Assembly: GCF_000250985.1 (NCBI RefSeq)
Contig: NW_013524647.1
Location: 62,001 to 126,000, forward strand
Source: Nematocida parisii ERTm1
Taxonomy: Eukaryota > Microsporidia
Direction of reading: 5' to 3'
Length of the DNA stretch: 64,000 nt
Shown here: piece by piece, positions 47,526-56,271 of the stretch
Numbering within the stretch: position 1 is the stretch's first letter
Layout: the number at the start of each line of letters is the position of its first letter
The notes under the pieces: model-generated
The model's database searches: none
Told to the model about the DNA's origin: nothing
The model's input: only the letters and a program-made list of their open reading frames with translations
Translations under genes and position numbers: made by a program

Positions 47526-47937
47526 ACGTGAAGTAAAGTATAGCTGAACTAGGCCGTGCGCATAGTCAATATATGATATATCTAATTATTTAAATCTACT
47601 CAAACCTTAAGCAGAGTTAATTAATTACAATTAACATTTCAGTATTACTTAAAGGCACATTATAAATTGTTTTTAAGGACGTCATTAGTATAAATATAAA
47701 TCATATTTTGTTAACTGAGTATTGTTTCTTTATTTCATATGCCCGCACAAATAAAATGCGCTCTTGCCTTCTGATGCTATCAACTCGCAACTATTTCAAT
47801 CCTAGAAAATTTCGGGTTATATAATGCATATGCAAACCCATTGACGTTAATCTGTCATGGTCGGTATTTATTCATCTGTGTTAGAACAAATCGAATGTAT
47901 TTAGGTGTTAGGTGTGTGTATTGGGAAAAATTGGTAT
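47526..47937. other. intergenic spacer
   Basis: About 410 bp between convergent genes. Holds a reverse copy of the 9-mer (TTCGGGTTA, 47811-47819). No gene. Confidence 0.4.
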
Positions 47938-48639
47938 TTATTTTATGTGCTTTGTTTCTTCTTCAAGTTTTTTAGCCCGCTTGCTTGTATCTTCATCTAA
48001 TAGTTGCATCTCCTTTGCCGCATGCCGCTGTGATTTGATTTTCTGTGTTTGAAAGTGAACGCTTCGCCTTAAAGATTGAAGGCCTGTTAGTGTTTTTTCT
48101 AATTCTGCATCTACATCTTCATCCGATCCAGTATTTTCTAGATTATCTGCAATTTCATCCTCTGAGCTAAGCCCATCAGACTCTTCATCCTTTGAGCATT
48201 CTTCCGCCCTTTCCTCTTCTCTTTTTGCTGATTGGTCAACCGATGCCTCGTGCCATTTCTGCGGACTGAAAAAGTTTCTAAGCCTGTCAAGAAATGAGCT
48301 TTTAATAACAACTATATTTCCTTCTGCATTTATATTTCGCACTAGGTCTTCATCCTTTCCCACCCGCTTTCTAATGCTTTTCTTTTTCTGAAGAGATTTG
48401 TTCAAGCTCTTTCCTTGTTTATTCAGTGTTTTTGTTGTGTCCTTTGATGTTCTTATAGATCCTGCTAGGCCCTTATTTGCCTTCTTGATTATATCAAAGA
48501 GATCACTGTTTTCAACTCTATCATTACTTGACGTGCTGCTGTCCTCGCTTTCTTCTTCTGTTTTATGCTCTTCTTCCTTTCCCATAAAAACCAATCGGCG
48601 TGAAACAAAATCAAGCATGTGAGAATGCTCGCTGACCAT
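47938..48639 (-). CDS. Qbc-SNARE of the SNAP-25/Sec9 type (candidate)
   Basis: 233-aa hydrophilic protein without a TM segment. Two helical SNARE-like stretches (about 44-95, 'NSDLFDIIKKANKGLAGSIR...', and 178-232, 'LEKTLTGLQSLRRSVHFQTQKI...') are separated by an acidic linker. This is the Sec9/SNAP-25 order, in which Qb and Qc helices join syntaxin and synaptobrevin for exocytic fusion. The Q at 'FQTQKI' could be the second zero layer. ATGs at 48639, 48618 and 48585 are all possible; the last gives MGKEEE. Family assignment is by pattern only. Confidence 0.5.
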   Translation of the reverse strand: MVSEHSHMLDFVSRRLVFMGKEEEHKTEEESEDSSTSSNDRVENSDLFDIIKKANKGLAGSIRTSKDTTKTLNKQGKSLNKSLQKKKSIRKRVGKDEDLVRNINAEGNIVVIKSSFLDRLRNFFSPQKWHEASVDQSAKREEERAEECSKDEESDGLSSEDEIADNLENTGSDEDVDAELEKTLTGLQSLRRSVHFQTQKIKSQRHAAKEMQLLDEDTSKRAKKLEEETKHIK

Positions 48640-49113
48640 TGGCTGCCATGCAAATTTGAATATTTTTATTCTTCCAATCTATAAATGTTTCCCAAAGAAA
48701 TAAGTATAATACTGCGCGCGGTCTCTTCTGCTATGTTTACTATATTTTAAACGGGTTCTATTCTTCTGCCTTATTTTTATTTACTATTCTACCTTTCCTG
48801 AAAGTTTATGCCCTATCTTATCCTCACTGCTATATATATTACTTTGAGGTATATATAATAATACACAGTGCAATAAAAACACATCAATCTGCATACAAGT
48901 ATTTTTAATTTTGGATATTTTCAGTGCTTTTAACTTGCAACAGGTGCGCACTATAGTCCTTTTATATAAATTTTCTAACCATAATTGCTTTCTATTTGTT
49001 TTTACAAATAGTAACAAACTCTTTAAATTCTACCATCATAGTGCTATAAGCATGCTTGCTTTAAAGATGCAGAGGATTTTATTCTTTTAGAGGTGAAAAT
49101 AGAAGCCAAATCA
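48640..49113. other. intergenic spacer
   Basis: About 470 bp, AT-rich; nothing recognised. Confidence 0.4.
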
Positions 49114-50589
49114 TCATATCTCTATTTCTATCAGCATACTGATTATGCTGTTAATATCTACACCACTAAAGATATTCTGAGTTTCTCTTATTTTGGGAAG
49201 GTCGCCTAGTAGCTTTTTCAGCACAGGTGGTATTGGTATGTCTTCCTCGTCCTCTATTCGATAGACTCGGCACAAGAACTCAAATAACTCGCTATAACTA
49301 TACATATTTGAAATTGTTAATAGTGCAGAGAACCCTGACTCATACAGCATCTGGTGCTTGACCATTATTAGCTTTGGATCTTTCTCTTCATTACGCTCTT
49401 TAAACTCAAAATGGCTTGGTTTCCCTTCGCTCTTTTCTTTTTCTTTGTTATACAGCTCCGTTAGTATATGAGCTCTCTGCACATCACCCAGAGAAAGAAG
49501 CAGCTGCGTCCCATGAACCGTCAGCTTATATGCATTTTCATCTGCAGACATATAATACTTACTCTCTTCTCTCTTTATAAACATTTTTAATGCTGTAAGA
49601 AGAATTCCCCCTGCATACTTATTTCCTCCCCCGATGAGTGCCTCTACCCGCGCACAGAAATTATACGATATCCATCCAATTTTTCTTTCCTTTGTAAATT
49701 TAATCAAATATTTTCGCATACCCTCCAGCCCTCGATGCCGCAAAATAGCGCCGAACAAAATCAAGTAAAATGATTCACTTTTTTTTGTTATGCCTGGTGG
49801 TGCAATTTCTAATATCGCATCAATGTCAAAGGAGTACGTTATTAACAGCGGTAAAAGAGGAAGTATGTCTCTAGTTTCTCGTATTTCATTCCAAAGCATT
49901 TCTCCTATTCTCTGATTTTTCTCTGACACTCCCCGTGCTGAAACTATTTTCTTACTACTCTTATCTATAATATTTTTCTTATCAATCTTTTTTGACAAGA
50001 CCAGTATCTTATAAAACAACACCTTATTTCTACTTCTATTCTTTATTTTACTATTATTCAGTACATAGTCTACATTATATAATATATATTCTATAGTATA
50101 AATAGGATAGTTATTTTTGTACTGCAGTAAAAAGTATTCTAGGGCCTGAATCTGATTGAGCTTGTGTAAAGTCTTTGATTCTTCTATAGCTGCCATCTCC
50201 TTTGATACAAGATCTGTATCCTTTCTTTTCAATTTACTTTTGGTGTTTTCAAAGTTCTTGTATAGTTCTACTATTGTATCTATCTTCTTAATCGGAATGT
50301 CCAATATATTCGTATATGTTTCTTTCACTTTATCATAGTCGCCTTCCTCCATTAACGATTCTAAATACTGGATCTTAATATCTAGACTGTCTATATTATA
50401 TAATGTATGATTGTAGGCAAATGCCAGCGCGTCCTTCAACTGATCCTTATTTGTTGTATTAATAAATATCAAATACTCTGTATACAATTCAATTGAGAAT
50501 GAATCATTCAGGTTCTTAGAAAAGAGGGTTTCTGCTTTTTTGTAATTTCTTTTCTTCATGGCATCTCTGACCCCTTCTTCTATATTCAT
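49114..50589 (-). CDS. RNA14: RNA14/CstF77 mRNA 3'-end processing factor
   Basis: 491-aa all-helical HAT-repeat protein, shorter than fungal Rna14 (about 680 aa). The N-terminal repeats contain 'RNYKKAETLFSKNL' and 'GDYDKVKETYTNIL', then 'IVELYKNFENTKSKL...LVSKEMAAIEE', the Y-x-x-F-E pattern of the HAT-C/Suf region. The C-terminus 'PIPPVLKKLLGDLPKI...FSGVDINSIISML' matches the conserved end of the Suf domain (P-x-x-V-x-x-L-L-x-x-L-P ... G-x-x-V-D). In yeast it scaffolds CF IA with Rna15 and Pcf11. CFT2/CPSF100, from the partner CPF complex, is encoded 5.7 kb away. Confidence 0.75.
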   Translation of the reverse strand: MNIEEGVRDAMKKRNYKKAETLFSKNLNDSFSIELYTEYLIFINTTNKDQLKDALAFAYNHTLYNIDSLDIKIQYLESLMEEGDYDKVKETYTNILDIPIKKIDTIVELYKNFENTKSKLKRKDTDLVSKEMAAIEESKTLHKLNQIQALEYFLLQYKNNYPIYTIEYILYNVDYVLNNSKIKNRSRNKVLFYKILVLSKKIDKKNIIDKSSKKIVSARGVSEKNQRIGEMLWNEIRETRDILPLLPLLITYSFDIDAILEIAPPGITKKSESFYLILFGAILRHRGLEGMRKYLIKFTKERKIGWISYNFCARVEALIGGGNKYAGGILLTALKMFIKREESKYYMSADENAYKLTVHGTQLLLSLGDVQRAHILTELYNKEKEKSEGKPSHFEFKERNEEKDPKLIMVKHQMLYESGFSALLTISNMYSYSELFEFLCRVYRIEDEEDIPIPPVLKKLLGDLPKIRETQNIFSGVDINSIISMLIEIEI

Positions 50590-50866
50590 AAAGTTTTAAA
50601 TTTTTAAGAAATAAATAGAATTTAATAGGGGCTAATAAACAGGAAATATTCTGTACTTATAATAAAACATTTGTTGCCTAATAAATATATTATATTAGAA
50701 ATACATAGAACTATCTCATATAAATCGCTTTTTATATACAAATTTGCTATAAATTTCTATAATTATATGTTTAACTACTTTTATTTTGGAAGTATTCTTG
50801 CTATTAATAGATTTTTCAGATTATAGTGCAGATCCAGTAATATAAGAAGTATAGTAGATTTAGTAT

Positions 50867-51175
50867 TTATTGGAATGTATTTTGCTCAAATAAAGAAAGA
50901 GTGACAGCAGATAGAAAAGCACCTATGGACTTCCCGTGGTCTAAATACAGCTTTTTCTCTTTCTCAAATTTCTTTAAATATGCATTTCTTTCCAGGCGAA
51001 TGCCCTCCTCGCTTATTATAAGAATGAAAACATCATCTTCATCAAACGCATAAAGAGATCTAATAATTACTGTGTTTCCTCCCTTTAGTTTTGCTTCATA
51101 CCCAAATATGTTTCCTATTGTATTTATTGCATTGTTTATTCTTTTCTTAAAAGTCTCTGTTGTCTCGTCGCTCAT
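50867..51175 (-). CDS. kinetochore Spc25/Spc24-like globular domain (candidate)
   Basis: 102-aa protein with a short helix, then 'GYEAKLKGGNTVIIRSLYAFDEDDVFILIISEEGIRL' beta strands and a terminal helix ending 'LSAVTLSLFEQNTF'. The order helix-strands-helix and the '(F)-x-x-I-D-x-x' like spot resemble the RWD-type C-terminal domain of Spc25, part of the Ndc80 complex. The ATG overlaps the stop of the next gene upstream as ATGA, and the joined length (about 160 aa) would suit a reduced Spc24 or Spc25 with its coiled coil. Weak similarity; treat as a hypothesis. Confidence 0.35.
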   Translation of the reverse strand: MSDETTETFKKRINNAINTIGNIFGYEAKLKGGNTVIIRSLYAFDEDDVFILIISEEGIRLERNAYLKKFEKEKKLYLDHGKSIGAFLSAVTLSLFEQNTFQ

Positions 51176-51345
51176 TTTTTATTTTTGAGGTCGTTCAATA
51201 GTTTAAGTACGTGGGGAATCTCCATTTCTTCAGAAATGACCATTCCCTCATTTGACTGCGTGAGTGCCAGGCTGATAGAATTCTTCTTAATTCTGTTCAT
51301 AATTAAATTAGTCTCTTCCTTAAGTGTAGTTTTAAAATTCTTCAT
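51172..51345 (-). CDS. 57-aa open frame overlapping the next gene by ATGA
   Basis: ATG at 51345, TGA at 51172-51174, overlapping the ATG of the downstream frame (51175). The peptide is charged and helical (MKNFKTTLKEETNLI...LLNDLKNKK), with protein-like composition. A T6 run on the plus strand (A6 in sense, 51175-51180) lies exactly at the junction, so a one-base gain would fuse it to the downstream frame. It may be the N-terminal helix of one split protein, or an independent small protein with coupled translation. Confidence 0.5.
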   Translation of the reverse strand: MKNFKTTLKEETNLIMNRIKKNSISLALTQSNEGMVISEEMEIPHVLKLLNDLKNKK

Positions 51346-51422
51346 CTTTCCGCTAATAATTATTTATTAAATATTTTAATCGGCGGTTTCTACAAGAATA
51401 GATCTCTCCTGCACTTTATGAC

Positions 51423-51980
51423 CTATTCACAGTAGTGTACACCTAATATTTTTGTTTTAACGTACTCCTCATAGTCTGCTCTATTTCTTCTAAAATGCAA
51501 AGCAGCATCTAAATTGGCAGGCGAATCTGGATTGGGCTCATTTAGAAGAAGCATAATTGACAGAAGAATTGTTCTTACAGAAAGAACCGGAGTCCACTGC
51601 TCTGTGTCCAGCTCATCAGAGTGCGGGTCTGATTGTGCAGTATGCAAAATAGAAATGCATACCCTTCCATCATTATATATATTAGGGTGGTACATTTTTG
51701 TAGTAAACATGACTCTTGGTGGGGACAAAGGATAGTCAGACGGGAAGTAAATGTCTGCTTTTAGGGAGTATCCCTCATAGACTGTATCTTTAAATCCAGT
51801 TATAGTTATTTCCCACTTTCTTACATATTCAATATTACTGTCAGAAAATGGTATAAAGTCTTCTGGCTCTGGATCTATTTCAAACCACTTTGTGTCTGGA
51901 TCATTTTTCAGCTGCATATATTCCGCTGCCAGTCTTCTAACCGATTGTTGCCTTAATGGTCCTGTCCTGAATACTGCCAT
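51423..51980 (-). CDS. UBC7: ubiquitin-conjugating enzyme E2, UBC7/UBE2G type
   Basis: 185-aa E2. The 'HPN' (98-100) and active-site Cys108 in 'DGRVCISILH' are in place. The acidic loop after the Cys ('TAQSDPHSDELDTEQW', about 114-129) has the 13-residue insertion typical of Ubc7/UBE2G and Cdc34, and 'PNPDSPANLDAA' follows. Without a Cdc34-like C-terminal extension, Ubc7 fits best; it works in ER-associated degradation with Hrd1 and Doa10. Upstream codons are open to a TTG at 52001; ATG 51980 is the first ATG. Confidence 0.93.
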   Translation of the reverse strand: MAVFRTGPLRQQSVRRLAAEYMQLKNDPDTKWFEIDPEPEDFIPFSDSNIEYVRKWEITITGFKDTVYEGYSLKADIYFPSDYPLSPPRVMFTTKMYHPNIYNDGRVCISILHTAQSDPHSDELDTEQWTPVLSVRTILLSIMLLLNEPNPDSPANLDAALHFRRNRADYEEYVKTKILGVHYCE

Positions 51981-52352
51981 ATTGTTTTGTAAACATTGCA
52001 AAAAGAATTCAATAAGAGAGTAGAAAATATAATTCAGAAGTTGGTGTATTTTAGTTTTTTTAAACCCTAGATTGCTTTATTTAACTCTATATATGCCATT
52101 TGTGCCTATGGCTCTATACTAGGATCGTATTTTCTAATATAAAGAGTAGGTGCTACTAAGTTTGATTCACTTATTAGAAATGCTAGAATTTTAACATAAA
52201 CAGCATAAAAAGCCGCACAATGTGATTAAAAAGGAAAAGACCGTATTTATATAGTATTTAATATAATCAATATATAACACACACATATACTTTTTAAACA
52301 AGCATGCAGTAATTCATATATTGCTATTAAATACAGAAAATCTTTACTATTT
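51981..52352. other. intergenic spacer
   Basis: About 370 bp, AT-rich; nothing recognised. Confidence 0.4.
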
Positions 52353-52625
52353 TTAGAATACCATACGGTATGGATATGCATACTCATTTATATCGCTAGA
52401 GTAACTGTCTCTATACTCTGGTAATGCCTTTTGTGCATTTGAATTCTTCCATAATGAAAAGCTCTCATCTTCACTCTCTTCAGTATCGTCCTTTTTTTTC
52501 TGGGGTTCATCAGCTGGAGAATGCCCGCCTATTGCGCATTCCCTACTTCCTAGAACTAACCCAAGTATTAGTATAAGTGCAATTAGTGTTCTATGTTTAC
52601 TCGATTTTCTCGTTATAAGCTGCAT
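52353..52625 (-). CDS. small secreted protein
   Basis: 90-aa protein with a clear signal peptide (basic 'KSSKHR', hydrophobic 'TLIALILILGLVLG', likely cut near residue 27-30). The mature part is short and charged (DEPQKKKDDTEESEDES), ending in an aromatic-rich tail (EYAYPYRMVF). No family recognised. One of several small secreted proteins in the window. Confidence 0.6.
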   Translation of the reverse strand: MQLITRKSSKHRTLIALILILGLVLGSRECAIGGHSPADEPQKKKDDTEESEDESFSLWKNSNAQKALPEYRDSYSSDINEYAYPYRMVF

Positions 52626-53490
52626 ATTTATCTGTAATATTTTTGCTAAAATTATTTGAATTTAAACTAAAATATATATTAGTGCTTTAAACATACTCTA
52701 TGCGGAAATAGGCACTAAATATAATGCACTTTCTTTGTTTTTATTGCTCTGCTAGATAGACACTTCTTATGCCCAAAGACATCTATAATTTTGTGTTTAA
52801 TTTTAGGGCTTGCCATTCTATAAATATATGTATGGTATAATATATACAGCGCATAAATTATATCCCGAATACTCTTTAAAAATCTAATCTTATTTATGTG
52901 AAGAGCAAGTTTTTTGCAAATAATTTATATTTAAATAGTAGCTATTTAAAATCTATGTGTATTTAGAGTAACAAGTGTGCACTAAAGCATTTTCTATTTA
53001 TGAAAGAATAACTTTTCACATGCTCTGTATGGCTGTTTTCACTTGTTTGTTTTCTATGTAGGCACGCGGCTGCCTGTGCTTTACTCTTTTATTAAACTTA
53101 ACACAACCCGTATATATTCTCCTAAATTGGTGAAGGGTTTATGTTTTCTTGATTATCATAAAATACCACAAAATAAAAAACAAATGAAGAACTATTTAAA
53201 AACAAATATGTGTGCATAGAAAGAACAGATAACCCGAAAAATGTAAATAACTAGAAGAGAAAGCTATAAACTAATTAAGACACTATATCTCTTGAATTCG
53301 ATTTGAATCTATATATATGGCCACATACCACAATATAAACTATCTATATATAAAGAAACATAATAAAAAGATATAATAAAACTAGAAATCTGGGTACACC
53401 TGCCTTTTTAAAAGTTTGTAGATATTCTATAATTCTTACCGGATTTATATATTTTTTATATTTATTCTATTCTATACTGTATTATTGTTT
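52626..53490. other. intergenic spacer
   Basis: About 865 bp between divergent genes, AT-rich. It carries TAACCCGAA (53230-53238) and shortened variants near 52863 and 53104. No gene. Confidence 0.4.
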
Positions 53491-54849
53491 ATGGGACAAG
53501 GAACCTCTACTATCGCAAGAAAAAGACATCCTCGGGAAGTACTGGGAGTATCAAATACTGCAACAGAAGATGAAATTAAAAAAGCGTACAGAAGACTTGC
53601 CATGCAGCACCACCCAGACGCAGCGCGAGCCCGCGGTGAAGAAGTCTCTGATGACTTATTTATAGAAATAAAAGAAGCGTATGAAACACTAATGCAAGGA
53701 CCATCTATGGTAAGTAAACTGCCAACACGAAAACAAGAGCCAGAGATAGATATAGAAGGGTTCATAAGACAAGCCAAATCAATAGAGAAAATAGAAGAAA
53801 GCAACTATTCAATGATCAACAATCTTTTTGCTGAGATCGTTAAAATAGAAAATATAACAAGAGGCGGTCTATTTAGGGCACCATCTTTTGGATATGCAAA
53901 GGGTCTTCCCAAGCCATTCTATGAGTTCTATTCAAACTTTTCCTCTTTACGCCATTTTAATATCACTTGCGAAGACATTGACTTAAGCTACCCACACTAT
54001 TCTCGCCCATTAAAAAGAGAAGTGGAAAAGGACTTAAAGAAGGTGTTAGATGCACGGAGAGCAGACTATTCTTCTAAAATAAAGGAGTTAGTAAAGGTTC
54101 TTCAAAGAAAAGACCAAAGACTGAAAATAGTTCCAAAGAAGATAGATCTAAATATAGTTAAGCCCAAAATAAGTAAAAATGGGGTTATTATAACAGACTA
54201 CCACAATCTTACAGAAGAAGAGAAAAAGGCTCTGGAGGAAGAGTATATGAAGCATGAAACTCAGAAAAGGAGAGAGAAGGAAGAGAAAATGAAAATAAAG
54301 ATGGAAAAGGACGAAGACATATTTATATGCCAGCCATGTAATAAAACATTTAAAAGCTTAAACCAGTTAGGAAACCACTCTAAGTCCAAAAAGCACAGGG
54401 AAAAGCTAGAATCAATGCAGCCAGAAGAGATAGAACAGCTTATATCTCAAATAGAGCAGTGCAAAATAGAAGAAATCCCCGAGCAAGAAGACACTCAGAC
54501 AAATAAGTCCCGAAAAGAAGAATCTCAAGAAAAAGAAGCAGACGACCTTTTCAACTATTCTGCAGAAAGAAACAATGAGCCAGAATGCACTGTCGACGTG
54601 GAAGATCTGTCAAATATACCTAAAAAGCAGAACTCAGCAGCAAAGCAGGAAAAGCAGAAAACAAAATCTGTAGCTAAGAAAGATCACAAAAACTATAAGA
54701 AGCCTTTATCTAAGCAAGAGACTGACTCTGATATAAGAACAGGAACTGCCTTTACAATGTCCTGTGCAAAGTGCAAGGAGGCATTTTCAAACAGAAATGA
54801 GCTATTTAAGCACCTTAAAGAGACAGGGCATAACACAAGTATTATATGA
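53491..54849 (+). CDS. JJJ1: JJJ1/DNAJC21-type J-protein
   Basis: 452-aa cytosolic J-protein. J domain at about 13-70 with '[22 protein letters not shown]', the HPD tripeptide and 'EIKEAYETL'. A charged helical region follows. A C2H2 zinc finger sits at about 281-305 ('[23 protein letters not shown]'), and a second C-terminal finger near 426-450 ('[23 protein letters not shown]'). This J plus two-finger order is diagnostic of Jjj1, which activates Hsp70 to release the Arx1 export factor from pre-60S particles together with Rei1. The gene for Rei1 is at 61.3 kb. The frame extends to a TTG at 53485; ATG is at 53491. Confidence 0.92.
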   Translation: MGQGTSTIARKRHPREVLGVSNTATEDEIKKAYRRLAMQHHPDAARARGEEVSDDLFIEIKEAYETLMQGPSMVSKLPTRKQEPEIDIEGFIRQAKSIEKIEESNYSMINNLFAEIVKIENITRGGLFRAPSFGYAKGLPKPFYEFYSNFSSLRHFNITCEDIDLSYPHYSRPLKREVEKDLKKVLDARRADYSSKIKELVKVLQRKDQRLKIVPKKIDLNIVKPKISKNGVIITDYHNLTEEEKKALEEEYMKHETQKRREKEEKMKIKMEKDEDIFICQPCNKTFKSLNQLGNHSKSKKHREKLESMQPEEIEQLISQIEQCKIEEIPEQEDTQTNKSRKEESQEKEADDLFNYSAERNNEPECTVDVEDLSNIPKKQNSAAKQEKQKTKSVAKKDHKNYKKPLSKQETDSDIRTGTAFTMSCAKCKEAFSNRNELFKHLKETGHNTSII

Positions 54850-55129
54850 TTCATAGCGCTCAATACAATAGAATGCTTTGCACATAATATTTCTTAATAA
54901 ACACGCGGTTTGTACTAAATTAGCAGATCATATAATGGAACTAGACTAATAAATATGCACTAATTATATATCTTGCCTGAATTGTTTCAATTTACTCTTA
55001 TATACATTTCAAATTATCATAAATATATTTTTTTATTTTTCAATCTACTAAATATTATCCAACCTCAAATTGCATCTATATACTTATCTATCCTCTTCTC
55101 TAATCGTGTCTACACCAGACATTTATTAT
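54850..55129. other. intergenic spacer
   Basis: About 280 bp of AT-rich sequence between convergent genes; nothing recognised. Confidence 0.35.
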
Positions 55130-56020
55130 TTACACAGTGTGCGCGACTTCTACTCCAGTCTCACATATTACGTGGTATAACGAACTTGTTCTTTTGAAAA
55201 GAAGGGTTCTGTACCTATCAACCACGCCATTCACTATAACCTGGCCTCGTCCATCTACCTCAATGCAGCACTTCTCTTTATTTATACATGCGGATATAAT
55301 AACTCTCTTCTCTATTGATATTTCAATCCCATATATAAACATCTCAATAATTACATCAACCAGTACATCTATCAATGGTATATTCTTTATGTCTGTGATA
55401 TTATAGAGATTCTCCCTACCAGATTCATTTATGCAAGAAAATATTCCTAAGGAATTATTTAGCTTGCTTTCACTATCTATTTTATGATGAACAAGCGGTA
55501 CATGGTGCAGAAATGAATAGTCTAATGGCCCGCACTGCGTACTCTCAATTAACTTTAATTTTCTTATAATTTCTGAAAACCCGGCATTTTCCTCTTCACT
55601 ATCATATTTTATTATACTACTTATTAGGCGGTACGCATTATAATAGTCTTTGTTCTTTAAATGGAACATAAATGAAAATGTACATAGTTTAAAGTATGAT
55701 GACCATTCCTCCTCTAATAGGGATATTCCTACTTTCTTTATTCTCTGAAAAGCCGCCTCAACCTGCTCCTTTCCTATCTGCATGACGCTACTTCCAATAC
55801 TCTGGGCATCTTCTCCCTCTTCTGTGCAGGTTTCTTCTTCCCGTTCATAGAAAATATCAATTACGAATGTCTTTCCACTTATCATGTAATTTGCGGTTTT
55901 TCTATTTTCTTCAACATATAAATACAGTCCAAACTCATTACAGGTTATTTGCAGGAATTCCAGGTCACTAATGCAATTGGTGAATGTGTAGAAGATGTAC
56001 GCACTCTCCTTTAATGCCAT
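55130..56020 (-). CDS. hypothetical protein
   Basis: 296-aa soluble protein, mixed helix and strand, no signal peptide or TM. Upstream codons are open only to a TTG at 56065; ATG is at 56020. Seen: an acidic loop (about 60-75, 'EREEETCTEEGED'), a helical middle, and C-terminal strands ('CCIEVDGRGQVIVNG'). I do not recognise the family. Neighbours (JJJ1, CFT2) do not hint at a role. AATAAA follows the stop within a few bases. Confidence 0.7.
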   Translation of the reverse strand: MALKESAYIFYTFTNCISDLEFLQITCNEFGLYLYVEENRKTANYMISGKTFVIDIFYEREEETCTEEGEDAQSIGSSVMQIGKEQVEAAFQRIKKVGISLLEEEWSSYFKLCTFSFMFHLKNKDYYNAYRLISSIIKYDSEEENAGFSEIIRKLKLIESTQCGPLDYSFLHHVPLVHHKIDSESKLNNSLGIFSCINESGRENLYNITDIKNIPLIDVLVDVIIEMFIYGIEISIEKRVIISACINKEKCCIEVDGRGQVIVNGVVDRYRTLLFKRTSSLYHVICETGVEVAHTV

Positions 56021-56271
56021 TTTAAATAAAAATATTCCATAATTATATAACAAGAAATAAAACAATACTGGAATTTATACTCCAAAAGTGTTTATGAAAA
56101 TTAGTGCCTTGTAATAATACAGAAAGTCTGTTGCATTTTATATTTATATATAGCAAAAAATATGAATAGAATTATGATAGATCACAGAATAAGTATTTAG
56201 ACATGGTTCTGATTGTTATTATACTTGGATTCTTATTGAATATATTTATATAAAAAAATCTTGTAAAAATT

